NCBI RefSeq assembly: GCF_002899675.1
Contig: NZ_PKUU01000011.1
Span: 115,768 to 179,767 of the forward strand
Direction: 5' to 3'
From: Clostridium sp. chh4-2
GTDB lineage: Bacteria > Bacillota > Clostridia > Lachnospirales > Lachnospiraceae
Length of the DNA: 64,000 nt
Part shown: piece after piece, positions 1 to 8,853 of the stretch
How positions within the stretch are numbered: the first letter of the stretch is position 1
Layout: the number at the start of each line of letters is the position of its first letter
Translations under genes and position numbers: made by a program
The notes under the pieces: model-generated
What the model was told of the DNA's origin: nothing
Databases searched by the model: none
Seen by the model: only the letters and a program-made list of their open reading frames with translations

Positions 1-420
1 GACCGCATAATTCCATATGCTCCCTTTGGGATATCCGGCTACCAAAAGTCCCTTTTCACCGCCCCATACATAAACCGGATAATCATCCAGATACCAGCGG
101 GTAAAAGATGCAACCTGGGAGGTTGTGTATGTGTGGTTTAAATGCTCCGGCAGCTGATAGCTCCAAATCGGGGTTCCTGCATCATCCAGAAGCATGGCAA
201 AGGAAACTCCCATCTCCTGAAGACAGGCGGCCGCCTCCTGCCCATCCTCATCCATCATCTCATATACCCGGGCGATGGAATGCCTCTTTCCGCCGCTGTC
301 ATTTTCATAAAGCTTCGAGGTTATGACAGCCAACAGTACAAACTGCAGTGCAGCAAACGCAAAAATTATCACCAGCGCTGTAGCGATATAGTTAAAATAA
401 ATTCTCATCAGACTTTTCAT
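1..420 (-). CDS. Sensor histidine kinase, N-terminal part (cut by window edge)
   Basis: The reading frame begins at the ATG at 418-420 and runs off the left edge with no stop, giving about 140 residues. It starts MKSLMRIYFNYIATA and has one hydrophobic membrane segment at about residues 6-34, followed by an extracytoplasmic region with no further helix in view; the kinase core lies outside the window. Its start overlaps the stop of the upstream OmpR-type regulator by the ATGA arrangement, so the two are translationally coupled. From the neighbours (a divergent lantibiotic-type ABC transporter) I infer a CprK/LanK-like sensor of antimicrobial peptides. The kinase identity is from context, since no catalytic motif is visible. 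Confidence 0.75.
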   Translation of the reverse strand, partial: MKSLMRIYFNYIATALVIIFAFAALQFVLLAVITSKLYENDSGGKRHSIARVYEMMDEDGQEAAACLQEMGVSFAMLLDDAGTPIWSYQLPEHLNHTYTTSQVASFTRWYLDDYPVYVWGGEKGLLVAGYPKGSIWNYAV

Positions 421-1136
421 CTGTTCATCCGATACCCTAATCCTTTCACCGTAATTAAAAATGCCGGTTCCGATGGCTTCTCCTCTATCTTTTCCCGCAG
501 TTTGCGGATATGTACCATCAATGTATTCTCATAATCGAAATAATTCTCTCCCCACACCGATTCCGACAAGACATCAAATGTCAGTATTCTTCCTCTGTTT
601 TCCAGAAATAATTTCAAAAGCTGGTATTCCTTATTTGTCAGGGAAATGGTTTTCCCCGAGCCGTCCAGAACTCTCACCACCCCTGCAGAAAGATCCACTT
701 CCCGGTTTCCCATCCGGTAACATTCTGACTGCTCTTCCAGCCGGTAGGTCCGTTTTAAGATAGCTGAGATACGCAGTACAAGCTCCCTTGGAAGAAATGG
801 TTTCGTCATATAATCATCCGCCCCCAGATCCAGTCCCTGAAGCCGGTCCTCGTCCTGATCCCTCGCAGATAGAAACAGAACCGGAATCCGCTTATCTTCC
901 AGCACTGTCTTAATCCGCTGAAAAAAAGAAAATCCATCTTCAAACGGCAGATTAACATCCAGAATAAGAAAGTCCACATCGCCGTTTTTTATCCTCTCCT
1001 CCGCTTCCCGGCAGGAAAAAGCTGTCTCCACATAAGAAAAACCCTCCTGCTTACAAATATTTTCCACCAAACTGCACAGCTCCCGGTTGTCATCCACCAC
1101 TAAAATCCGCGCTTCTTTAAGCTTCATTCCAATCAC
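417..1136 (-). CDS. OmpR/PhoB-family response regulator, CprR-like
   Basis: 239 residues. An N-terminal receiver (about 8-125) has the acidic pair D15-D16, the phosphoacceptor D60 in LILDVNLP and the conserved K112 in YMTKPF. A C-terminal winged helix (about 140-235) ends in the OmpR-type LITVKGLGYR signature. It is the first gene of a leftward pair with a sensor kinase (4-nt overlap) and is divergent from a three-gene ABC exporter. In Clostridioides difficile and lantibiotic producers the same arrangement (CprRK-CprABC, LanRK-LanFEG) controls antimicrobial-peptide protection; the family assignment is firm, the ligand is inferred from context. The likely target is the pair of 9-bp direct repeats at 1193-1212. 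Confidence 0.9.
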   Translation of the reverse strand: MIGMKLKEARILVVDDNRELCSLVENICKQEGFSYVETAFSCREAEERIKNGDVDFLILDVNLPFEDGFSFFQRIKTVLEDKRIPVLFLSARDQDEDRLQGLDLGADDYMTKPFLPRELVLRISAILKRTYRLEEQSECYRMGNREVDLSAGVVRVLDGSGKTISLTNKEYQLLKLFLENRGRILTFDVLSESVWGENYFDYENTLMVHIRKLREKIEEKPSEPAFLITVKGLGYRMNR

Positions 1137-1192
1137 CTGCCTTTTGGTTTATTATAGCTGATTTACCGGGACAGGGAATCATTTTTTGAATC

Positions 1193-1212
1193 ATTTAAGG
1201 TAAATTTAAGGT
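1193..1212 (+). promoter_or_regulatory. Two ATTTAAGGT direct repeats, candidate response-regulator box
   Basis: ATTTAAGGT occurs at 1193-1201 and again at 1204-1212, an 11-bp step, about one helical turn, which is the usual spacing for OmpR/PhoB-type dimers. It lies in the 155-bp gap between the divergent regulator and ABC transporter genes, about 80 bp upstream of the ATPase start. I see no convincing -35/-10 pair here, as expected for an activated promoter. Binding by the adjacent regulator is inference. Confidence 0.5.
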
Positions 1213-1291
1213 TGCAGAAAGGAAGGCATAAGGATGCTTCATTATCCTGAATCCTATAGAAAACAGCGGCAAATACAAGGAGGATATCAAA

Positions 1292-2254
1292 ATGGCACAA
1301 TATATTATTGAAACCAGCCAGCTTACAAAGATCTACCGGGGCACCCCCGCCGTGGACCATCTGGATCTTCGCATTCCCGAAGGCTCCATCTACGGATTTC
1401 TGGGCCCCAACGGAGCCGGCAAAAGCACCACCATGAAAATGCTTCTGGGATTAATCAGCCGGGACGGCGGAAGCATCCGCATCAACGGGACCGAACTGAA
1501 TGACCGCAGCCGCATCTCCATCCTGAACCAGGTAGGTTCCCTGATTGAGAACCCTTCTTATTATGGTAATCTCACCGCATATGAAAACCTTCAGATCAGC
1601 TGCATGCTGAGGGGACTTCCTTACACGGAGATTGACCGGGTTCTTTCCATCGTTCGCCTGGACGGGCAGAAAAAGAAGCGGACCGCGCATTATTCTCTGG
1701 GAATGAAACAGCGCCTGGGCCTGGCAAATGCCCTTTTGGGTTCGCCGGCGCTGGTACTTTTAGATGAACCCACCAACGGTCTGGACCCGGCAGGTATCCA
1801 TGAGATGCGTGAACTGATTAAAAGCCTCCCAAAACACTTTGGAATGACGGTAATGGTATCCAGCCACCTTCTTGCGGAAATGGAGCAGACCGCAGACCAC
1901 ATCGGTATCATATCCGCCGGACAACTGATATTTCAGGACGCCCATTCCATGCTCCAGGCACGCAGCACACGTCAGATTTATTTGCGCACCTCGGATGACA
2001 CAGGCGCAGCCTCCCTGCTTCGGGAAAATGAGGACCTTTCCCTCCTGCTTCACAAAGGAAAAGATACCACTGCCTCAGACAGCTTCTATTATTCCAAAGC
2101 CGACGGTATCCTCCTTCCATTTCTCCCTGACTGGATACTTGCGCAGATAATCCGCAGCCTGCAAAACCATGGAATTGATCTGTACCGGGCGGAAGAAAAA
2201 CGGCAGAACCTGGAAGATATCTATCTTGACATGGTAGAGGAGGCGGGACTATGA
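1292..2254 (+). CDS. Lantibiotic/antimicrobial-peptide ABC transporter ATP-binding protein (CprA/LanF-like)
   Basis: 320 residues with a complete ABC ATPase: Walker A GPNGAGKS at 38-45, signature YSLGMKQ around 134-140 and Walker B LVLLDEP with D158/E159. The remaining C-terminal part (about 220-320) is the extension common in bacitracin- and lantibiotic-protection ATPases. The start has a good ribosome binding site, AAGGAGG about 7 nt upstream. The stop overlaps the next gene's ATG (ATGA), and two roughly 250-residue permeases follow. This gene order matches LanFEG/CprABC systems that expel cationic peptides from the membrane. No lantibiotic precursor or modification gene is seen nearby, so resistance rather than self-immunity is the likelier role. 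Confidence 0.9.
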   Translation: MAQYIIETSQLTKIYRGTPAVDHLDLRIPEGSIYGFLGPNGAGKSTTMKMLLGLISRDGGSIRINGTELNDRSRISILNQVGSLIENPSYYGNLTAYENLQISCMLRGLPYTEIDRVLSIVRLDGQKKKRTAHYSLGMKQRLGLANALLGSPALVLLDEPTNGLDPAGIHEMRELIKSLPKHFGMTVMVSSHLLAEMEQTADHIGIISAGQLIFQDAHSMLQARSTRQIYLRTSDDTGAASLLRENEDLSLLLHKGKDTTASDSFYYSKADGILLPFLPDWILAQIIRSLQNHGIDLYRAEEKRQNLEDIYLDMVEEAGL

Positions 2255-3012
2255 ATAAAAAGACAGAATTTTCCCTGGAGATGCGCAAACTGCGCCGCCG
2301 TCATATCCCGCTTCTGTTTCTGATGGTATTTACCCTCATCACAGCCTGGACATATTGGTGCATAGATGACTTAGACATCTCCCGTCTGAACGATGTGAGC
2401 GCCATGGTATTCACCAACCTTCTTTTAATGAACACCATCCTGTGTCCCATTGTGCTGGCCGCTTTAGCCAGCCGGATGTGCGATATGGAACAGATGGGAA
2501 ATACTTATAAATGGCTCTGCACCATGCAGAAACCGGAGCATATTTACCGCGGCAAAGTGATGGCCGGCAGCTTTTATATCATCCTGTTTACTCTGATGCA
2601 GACAATTCTGTTCTGGATCATTTCACAGCCATACGGAGCGGGCGCCGTGTCCCATCTGCCGGGATATTTTACAACCATATTTCTGACCTCCCTCTGCATA
2701 TTCATCCTTCAGCTGAACCTCTCCCTCAAATTCACCAATCAGCTGACGCCCATTTTTATAAGTATAGGAGGCACATTTACCGGGCTGTTTTCCTGGTTCT
2801 TAAACAGGTGGCCGCTGCGCTATCTGATACCGTGGGGCTACTATGCGTCGCTGTGCAATGCAGGATATATATATGATGAGACAACACGGTACACCACCTA
2901 TTCCTGGGATACGTATCCGTTTCTTTGGATGGCCGTACTGGCTGCCGCAATCATTATCCTGTACCGTCACGGGCAGAAACATTTTTTAGAAACCGTCCGT
3001 GAAAACATGTGA
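2251..3012 (+). CDS. ABC transporter permease, MutE/EpiE (LanE) type
   Basis: 253 residues with about six hydrophobic segments: approximately 15-36, 55-80, 105-127, 138-165, 172-190 and 225-245. The opening MNKKTEFSLEMRKLRRRH and the first helix are typical of lantibiotic-protection permeases. It is translationally coupled to the ATPase (4-nt overlap) and followed 13 nt later by a second permease of similar size, so the exporter is probably ATPase plus a permease heterodimer. Expected to sit in the cytoplasmic membrane. Regulation is probably shared from the ATPase promoter. Confidence 0.85.
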   Translation: MNKKTEFSLEMRKLRRRHIPLLFLMVFTLITAWTYWCIDDLDISRLNDVSAMVFTNLLLMNTILCPIVLAALASRMCDMEQMGNTYKWLCTMQKPEHIYRGKVMAGSFYIILFTLMQTILFWIISQPYGAGAVSHLPGYFTTIFLTSLCIFILQLNLSLKFTNQLTPIFISIGGTFTGLFSWFLNRWPLRYLIPWGYYASLCNAGYIYDETTRYTTYSWDTYPFLWMAVLAAAIIILYRHGQKHFLETVRENM

Positions 3013-3025
3013 GGAGGAAAAAGTT

Positions 3026-3757
3026 ATGATTAAAAAAGCAATCATCTGTGAACGAATGAAATGCAAAGGAACCCTGATATGGCCGGCCTTTCTGCTGATT
3101 CCCGTCATACCAATCCTGCTTGGGGCAGGGAATTATCTGTCCAATCTGGATCTTTTAAAATCCGGCTGGTATTCCTACTGGACCCAGGTAACCTTATTCT
3201 ATGCCACTTTCTTCTTCGCTCCGTTAATCGGCGCATACTGCGCATTTTTATGGAGATATGAGAATTTTAACAGCTGCCGGAACACTCTCTTCGCCCGCCC
3301 GGTACCATATCACACCATCTACCTATCCAAGTTCATTCTGGTTTGCGCAATCTCCGGGATGACCCAGATATGGTTTGCCCTGCTCTTTTTCGTCTCCGGG
3401 AAGATCATGGGCCTTCCGGGTCTGCCGCCCGCCGATCTCTGTTTCTGGATGATCCGCGGACTGGCCGGCGCCTTTGTAATTGCCTCCTTACAGTTTCTCA
3501 TTGCCACTGAAATACAAAACTTTGCCACTCCCATCGCCGTGGGACTGGTGGGCGGCGTTACGGGTATGATTGCCGCCAATACAAAGGCCGGACTTCTCTG
3601 GCCCTATTCACAGATGCTTTTAGGCATGAATTCCAACAAATCGGAGGATGTGCTGGGACAGAACGTTTTATTATTCTTTTTGATATGCGCATTTTATCTG
3701 TTGGCGTTATCTCTGATAGGAATCAAAAGGATAAAGCACAGCATGCAGATGTCTTAA
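3026..3757 (+). CDS. ABC transporter permease, MutG (LanG) type
   Basis: 243 residues from the ATG at 3026. I prefer this to the in-frame GTG at 2999 because GAGGAGG sits 8-9 nt upstream of it and the upstream start would overlap the previous gene without a ribosome binding site. About six membrane segments; motifs typical of the family include RYENFNSCRNTLFARPV before helix 3 and the Gly-rich helix near 176-190. Third and last gene of the exporter operon. Immediately downstream, at 3772, a new promoter starts the next transcription unit. Confidence 0.85.
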   Translation: MIKKAIICERMKCKGTLIWPAFLLIPVIPILLGAGNYLSNLDLLKSGWYSYWTQVTLFYATFFFAPLIGAYCAFLWRYENFNSCRNTLFARPVPYHTIYLSKFILVCAISGMTQIWFALLFFVSGKIMGLPGLPPADLCFWMIRGLAGAFVIASLQFLIATEIQNFATPIAVGLVGGVTGMIAANTKAGLLWPYSQMLLGMNSNKSEDVLGQNVLLFFLICAFYLLALSLIGIKRIKHSMQMS

Positions 3758-3771
3758 AGATATAAAAACAC

Positions 3772-3799
3772 TTGCAATTCTTCTCTCCCCTACTATAAT
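3772..3799 (+). promoter_or_regulatory. Sigma-A type promoter for the prolyl-tRNA editing gene
   Basis: TTGCAA at 3772-3777 and TATAAT at 3794-3799, with a 16-bp spacer, 33 bp upstream of the next start codon. Confidence 0.7.
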
Positions 3800-3831
3800 A
3801 ATGTCTAAAAAGACAAAAGGAAGTACAGCAT

Positions 3832-4419
3832 ATGACTACCCTAAATGACGGATTTTATCTGGATAAAACGATTTACAGCGGACGGCCGTCTAATCCCGAC
3901 GGGCGGATGGACAAAGAACTGAGAACCTATGATTTTTTAGATCAACTGAACATCCCCTATGAACGTGTAGACCATTCTCCCACAGATACCGTGCTTGCCT
4001 GCCACGATATAGACAAGATTTTAAACATTGAAATCTGTAAAAACCTGTTTCTGAGAAATGCACAGAAAACCACATTTTACCTGCTTCTCATGCCAGGCTG
4101 CAAAAAATTCCGTACAGCCGTTCTTTCAAAACAGATAGGTTCCTCCCGGCTTTCTTTTGCAGAACCGGAGTTTATGGAACAGTTTCTCGACATCACTCCG
4201 GGTTCCGTCTCAATCCTGGGTCTGATCAATGACAAACAGAAATCTACCAGGCTGCTGATTGACCGGGACGTGATTCGTCATGAGTTTTTCGGCTGTCATC
4301 CCTGCATTAATACCTCCAGCTTAAAGCTGCGGACCTCTGATCTCCTAACGAAATTTCTCCCGGCGCTGGATTATTCCTACACGCTTGTAGACCTTCCCAA
4401 TACAGAAGGTACCTGCTAA
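3832..4419 (+). CDS. Aminoacyl-tRNA deacylase, YbaK/ProX (prolyl-tRNA editing) domain protein
   Basis: 195 residues. A free-standing YbaK-type editing domain spans about 30-180, with the family signatures DFLDQLNIPYERVDH, KNLFLRN (active-site lysine region) and GSVSILGLIN, and the late FGCHPCINTSSLKL segment. Family members hydrolyse mischarged Ala- or Cys-tRNAPro in the cytoplasm. The start ATG has AAAAGGAAG upstream. It is monocistronic with its own promoter and 85 nt from the next gene. The first 25 residues (FYLDKTIYSGRPS) form a short extension seen in clostridial homologues. The exact tRNA substrate cannot be read from the sequence. Confidence 0.9.
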   Translation: MTTLNDGFYLDKTIYSGRPSNPDGRMDKELRTYDFLDQLNIPYERVDHSPTDTVLACHDIDKILNIEICKNLFLRNAQKTTFYLLLMPGCKKFRTAVLSKQIGSSRLSFAEPEFMEQFLDITPGSVSILGLINDKQKSTRLLIDRDVIRHEFFGCHPCINTSSLKLRTSDLLTKFLPALDYSYTLVDLPNTEGTC

Positions 4420-4504
4420 ACGTATCCATTAAAAAAATATGGTTAATTCCCCTTCTAATATGATAAAATAACTATAAATCATCTTATTGAAAGGGGCTGC
4501 CGTC

Positions 4505-6034
4505 GTGTCAAATGAAAATCATTCTTATATCGCAATTGACTTAAAATCATTTTACGCCTCCGTGGAGTGCAGGGAGAGGTATTTAGATCCTTTAACCACC
4601 AACCTTGTGGTTGCCGATCCAAGCCGGACAGAAAAAACCATATGTCTTGCCGTATCGCCTGCTCTCAAAGCCTATGGCATTCCCGGCCGCCCCAGGTTAT
4701 TTGAGGTCGTGCAAAAGATCAATGAAGTCAATGCCAACAGAAAGCGGTTGGCTCCGGGAAAGACATTTACCGGTTCTTCCTGTGATGCGGATGAGCTGAA
4801 ATCTTCTCCCGAACTGTCGGTCTCCTATATCACGGCTCCGCCCCGGATGGCCTTTTACATGGAATACAGCACCAGGATTTATAATATTTATCTGAAATAC
4901 ATTTCCCCGGAAGATATTCACGTCTACTCCATAGACGAAGTGATGATCGATGCATCCGACTATCTGAGCACCTACCATCTTACGGCCCGGGAACTGGCGG
5001 CGAAGATGATACAGGATATCTTTCAGGCCACCGGAATAACGGCCACCGCCGGAATCGGCTCCAACCTGTATCTGTGCAAGATCGCCATGGATATTATGGC
5101 AAAGCGGATTGTACCCGATGAGAACGGAATGCTGATCGCCGAACTGGATGAGATGTCTTACAGGCAGCTTCTGTGGAACCACCGCCCCCTGACTGATTTT
5201 TGGCGTATCGGTAAGGGCTATGCCCGCAAACTGGAAGCAAACGGTTTATATACTATGGGGGATGTAGCCCGTTGCTCCATCGGAAAACCCAATGAATACC
5301 ACAACGAAGAACTTCTTTATAAACTGTTCGGCGTCAATGCCGAGCTATTGATTGATCATGCCTGGGGATGGGAGCCGTGTACCATGGCCGACATCAAATC
5401 GTACAAACCTGCGGCAAACAGCATCGGTTCCGGCCAGGTACTGCAGTGCGCCTATGACTATAAAAAAGCGCGGCTGATCGTACAGGAAATGACTGATCTT
5501 TTAGTCCTCGATCTGGTGGAAAAGGGACTTGTAACAGACCAGTTGGTTCTCACGGTTGGATATGACATAGACAACCTTACAGATCCCTCCATCAAAAAAT
5601 TATATAAAGGCGAGATCACCACAGACCATTACGGACGCAAAATCCCCAAACATGCCCACGGCACCGCCAACATCGGGCGCCAAACCTCTTCTACAATGCT
5701 GATCATGGATGCCGTAATGAAATTATATGATAATATCGTGGACAGGAATCTGATGGTAAGAAGAATCTATATTACGGCCAATCATGTGGTTAGTGAAGAT
5801 CTGTCTGCCAAAACACAATCATTTGAACAGCTTGACCTTTTTACAGATTATGAAGCATTAGAACAAAAGAATAAAGAAGAGGAAGAAAAGCTGAAACGAG
5901 AAAAGCAGATGCAACAGGCAATGCTGGAAATCAAGAAAAAATTCGGAAAAAATGCGATTTTAAAAGGTATGAACCTGGAAGAAGGGGCTATGACGAAAGA
6001 ACGCAACCAGCAGATCGGCGGACACAAATCATAA
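4505..6034 (+). CDS. Y-family DNA polymerase (UmuC/UvrX-like)
   Basis: 509 residues from the GTG at 4505, chosen because AAAGGGG lies about 8 nt upstream; an in-frame TTG at 4487 has no such site. The catalytic motif AIDLKSFYASVE gives Asp12, and the second metal-binding motif SIDEVMID follows near residue 145. Later come the thumb/helix-hairpin region (DFWRIGKGYARKLEANGL) and a little-finger domain, then a charged coiled-coil tail from about 455. This is the long UvrX/UmuC type of Gram-positive bacteria rather than compact DinB. A YolD-like gene follows after 23 nt, the usual pairing. It should carry out error-prone synthesis past lesions. I could not find a LexA box upstream. Confidence 0.92.
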   Translation: MSNENHSYIAIDLKSFYASVECRERYLDPLTTNLVVADPSRTEKTICLAVSPALKAYGIPGRPRLFEVVQKINEVNANRKRLAPGKTFTGSSCDADELKSSPELSVSYITAPPRMAFYMEYSTRIYNIYLKYISPEDIHVYSIDEVMIDASDYLSTYHLTARELAAKMIQDIFQATGITATAGIGSNLYLCKIAMDIMAKRIVPDENGMLIAELDEMSYRQLLWNHRPLTDFWRIGKGYARKLEANGLYTMGDVARCSIGKPNEYHNEELLYKLFGVNAELLIDHAWGWEPCTMADIKSYKPAANSIGSGQVLQCAYDYKKARLIVQEMTDLLVLDLVEKGLVTDQLVLTVGYDIDNLTDPSIKKLYKGEITTDHYGRKIPKHAHGTANIGRQTSSTMLIMDAVMKLYDNIVDRNLMVRRIYITANHVVSEDLSAKTQSFEQLDLFTDYEALEQKNKEEEEKLKREKQMQQAMLEIKKKFGKNAILKGMNLEEGAMTKERNQQIGGHKS

Positions 6035-6057
6035 GTTTTCGTGGAAAGGAGAAACAT

Positions 6058-6504
6058 ATGGACGACAAAAACACTAATATCAACCGTTACGACGATATCA
6101 TTCATCTCCCACACCATGTTTCATCCGTCCACCCTCCTATGCCAGTTTCCGACCGGGCCGCACAGTTCGCCCCCTTCGCCGCTCTAACCGGCCATGACGC
6201 AGCCATTAAAGAAACCGCCCGGCTGACTGACGAAAGGGTGGAACTGGATGAAAATGCCAAAGCCGTACTTGATGAAAAGCTCAGAATGATACAGGAAATG
6301 CTGGCTCGTCAGCCTGAGATAACTGTCACCTATTTCCAGCCTGATGAAAAAAAATCCGGCGGCCGATATATATCGGCCACCGGTAATGTCAGAAAAATAG
6401 ACATGTACAGCCATCTAATCATTATGGCGGATGGTTTAAGGATTCCTCTCAGTGAAATCTATGGGATAGAGGGAAACATATTCGGATATACTGAAAATTT
6501 CTGA
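6058..6504 (+). CDS. YolD-like family protein
   Basis: 148 residues, start preceded by AAAGGAG. The N-terminal RYDDIIHLPHHVS and the PMPVSDRAAQFAPFAALTGHDAAI segment are the YolD-like signature; the C-terminal half is predicted beta-rich (VTYFQPDEKKSGGRYISATGNV). The family regularly sits beside Y-family polymerases, as here (23-nt gap, same strand), and is thought to modulate them, but its biochemical role is unknown. It converges with the aldolase gene 7 bp further on; I see no clear terminator between them. Confidence 0.9.
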   Translation: MDDKNTNINRYDDIIHLPHHVSSVHPPMPVSDRAAQFAPFAALTGHDAAIKETARLTDERVELDENAKAVLDEKLRMIQEMLARQPEITVTYFQPDEKKSGGRYISATGNVRKIDMYSHLIIMADGLRIPLSEIYGIEGNIFGYTENF

Positions 6505-6511
6505 CCGCTTA

Positions 6512-7510
6512 CTAGCTTAATTTCATGTTTATCGCCATATCTCTTATCAAAGATTCCGTCGGATTCTTCCGGTCAATTTCCGATACATCCGCAATCAGCT
6601 TTAGAAGCGGTACTTTTTCTTCTTCAGCTGCTTTCTTAAACATCCCCAAGTAATTGGAATGGCACCCGGAAAGCCCCAGCATCAAATCCGTAGGATTCAC
6701 TGCAACGTGATAATTGTATGTACTCATAGCTGGTATCAGTTCATTATCCAGATAACCCAGCAATTTATAAAGATCAACATTCTCCAAATGCCCTGTTTTC
6801 TTCAAAGTGGCCGCCGCAAGCTCCGTGGCACAGTTCCCTGCGCTGCGCGCCATTCCCAGAAGGCCGCAGTCAATTTCATCTGCGCCTGCATCTGCCGCCG
6901 CCAATGCATTTGCCTGAGAAAGTCCCAGGTTACTGTGTCCATGAAAGCCCACAGGTATGGTCACCTTTTCTTTTAGCGCTTTCACATATGCAGACGCATC
7001 CTGCGGAAACATGGTTCCGGCTGAATCCATAATTGTAATTTTATCAACACCTGCGTCCTGAAGCATCTTTGCTTCGTCCGCCAGTTCTTCCGGAGTTGAG
7101 ACATATGCCTTCATCAGGGAATAGCGGCAGATTAAACCGGATTTTTTTACCATTTCCACCGCTTTTACAGATCCGGCTCCATCACCGGCATTTGCGCCTA
7201 CCCGAAGAAAGTTTAAACCGGCATATGCCGCTCTTTTAATATTATCTTCCTCTGCACATTTTGCCAGCATGAACATACCAATCCTGCCCTTTGACTGATA
7301 AGGCTTTAAAACTCCAAAATATTCCTCATCAGACGGTGCATTTGCGGCTCCCAAAAGGCTGTAAGCTCCAAGCCCCTTGCAGTTTCCCATCTCAATATCC
7401 TGAATTCCGCAGTCCAGCAAACCGCTAATAATACTTGCCGTGAGTTCTTTAGAGAATCCATGTCCTACCACATTTCCTCCATCACGAAGCGTGTTATCAA
7501 ATAAATTCAT
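6512..7510 (-). CDS. DRE-TIM metallolyase, 4-hydroxy-2-oxovalerate aldolase (MhpE/HOA)-like
   Basis: 332 residues, a TIM barrel of the DRE-TIM metallolyase superfamily. The DNTLRDGG motif gives R9 and D10, FHGHSN gives the metal-binding H190 and H192, and MDSAGT contains D162. HOA-family enzymes split 4-hydroxy-2-oxo acids to pyruvate plus an aldehyde. The usual partner, an acylating acetaldehyde dehydrogenase, is absent here. It is the last gene of a leftward operon after a permease (36-nt gap) with a strong AAGGAGG site. The substrate may be unusual, and a condensing enzyme of the homocitrate-synthase side of the family cannot be excluded. Confidence 0.8.
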   Translation of the reverse strand: MNLFDNTLRDGGNVVGHGFSKELTASIISGLLDCGIQDIEMGNCKGLGAYSLLGAANAPSDEEYFGVLKPYQSKGRIGMFMLAKCAEEDNIKRAAYAGLNFLRVGANAGDGAGSVKAVEMVKKSGLICRYSLMKAYVSTPEELADEAKMLQDAGVDKITIMDSAGTMFPQDASAYVKALKEKVTIPVGFHGHSNLGLSQANALAAADAGADEIDCGLLGMARSAGNCATELAAATLKKTGHLENVDLYKLLGYLDNELIPAMSTYNYHVAVNPTDLMLGLSGCHSNYLGMFKKAAEEEKVPLLKLIADVSEIDRKNPTESLIRDMAINMKLS

Positions 7511-7546
7511 TTTAAAATTCCTCCTTAATCTCTCCTCAATAAATAT

Positions 7547-8842
7547 CTAAAATAACGGAAATGCAATGCTGCTCCATACCACACTTACCGTACAGCAGAT
7601 CAGAATCGGAAGCAGTGACATTTTAAGAACACTTCGCAGGTCATATCCCCCTGCACCCATAAAGTAAGATACGGTTCCCGTTGCCATAGGCGTTACGAAC
7701 GCCGATAAACAGGCCGCCTGTACACAGATAACAGGCCCTATAGGATTTGCTCCAAGGCTCAAACAGGTCTGAATTACAATTGGATAGAATATCAGCATTG
7801 CCGAACGGTTGAAAATAAACTGTGTAACGATGAACGGAACTATAAAAAACATCAGATAGATCAAAATATTGCTGTTCAGCCTGCCTGCAAACCCCGCCAG
7901 CATATTTCCGACCGCTTCTCCGGCTCCTGTAGAACTAAGCGCATTTGCCATAACAATAGAACCAACATATAACAGATACACCCAAATCGGCATGGCCTGC
8001 GTAGCTTCCTTAGGGCTGAGAACTCCAGTCACTACCACGAGAATTGCACCGATGATGGCAATTTCCCATATGGGCAGCCCGATTTTAGAGGAAAACAGCA
8101 GCGCCAGGGATACTCCGAAGAAAATAATATATCCCATATTCTCCTGAAACGGAGGAAGAGGTTTCTGATTCAACGTTTTCTCAGCCGCACTCAGATCAAC
8201 TGATTTGGTATCCGTTACAGGATTGTCCGGTGCAAATTTAGGCGCCAGAAAAATTGCATAAAGCGTCATAATAACCATCAAAGGAAGGCGTGCTTTCATA
8301 GGGTCGGTAATTGCCATAAGTACATCTGCACCATTTGCTTCCAAGTAACCGTTCATCTCCGCATATACGGTTGCTCCGCCTCCAAGAGGCAGAACTCCCG
8401 TGGTGATAATACATACCAGGCCAAGAGAATACATTACCTTACTGGATTTAATTCCCATATCCTCCACAGTAGCCATCAGGAGCGGATACAGAATACAGAA
8501 AGGAATCAGATTTGATTGAATAAACTGGCATAATAAAACGGCAACAAGCATATATCCGATCAAAACTTTAGTCAGGTTTCCCTTAGACACCTTAGAAATA
8601 TTCCCGGCCAGATTCTTTACAAACTGAGTACGGCTGAATCCTGCTGCCACCACAAACATTGCTACCATCATAATACCTGTGCTGTTTCCAAAGGATGATA
8701 ACACCGCATTGGCATCAACACATCCGGTCAGCAAAAACAGCATCATAGAAATCATTGCCGTAGTTGCCAATGTAAATTTCCCCCACAAATAACTAAAACA
8801 AGTCAATGCGCATATAATCAAACAAATTGTCAATTTACTCAT
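7547..8842 (-). CDS. SLC13/ArsB-type (DASS-like) anion permease
   Basis: 431 residues with about 11-12 hydrophobic segments. Two inverted halves are suggested by SNLIPFCILYPLLMATVEDMG and FNRSAMLIFYPIVIQTCLSLG, each with the short conserved hairpin containing polar residues used for carboxylate and sodium binding in the DASS/ion transporter superfamily. AGGGGG precedes the ATG. It lies between a metallo-hydrolase (11-nt gap) and the aldolase, so it probably imports the carboxylate handled by the operon. The family includes dicarboxylate, citrate, sulfonate and arsenite carriers; the substrate cannot be read from sequence. Confidence 0.82.
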   Translation of the reverse strand: MSKLTICLIICALTCFSYLWGKFTLATTAMISMMLFLLTGCVDANAVLSSFGNSTGIMMVAMFVVAAGFSRTQFVKNLAGNISKVSKGNLTKVLIGYMLVAVLLCQFIQSNLIPFCILYPLLMATVEDMGIKSSKVMYSLGLVCIITTGVLPLGGGATVYAEMNGYLEANGADVLMAITDPMKARLPLMVIMTLYAIFLAPKFAPDNPVTDTKSVDLSAAEKTLNQKPLPPFQENMGYIIFFGVSLALLFSSKIGLPIWEIAIIGAILVVVTGVLSPKEATQAMPIWVYLLYVGSIVMANALSSTGAGEAVGNMLAGFAGRLNSNILIYLMFFIVPFIVTQFIFNRSAMLIFYPIVIQTCLSLGANPIGPVICVQAACLSAFVTPMATGTVSYFMGAGGYDLRSVLKMSLLPILICCTVSVVWSSIAFPLF

Positions 8843-8853
8843 AAACTATCCCC

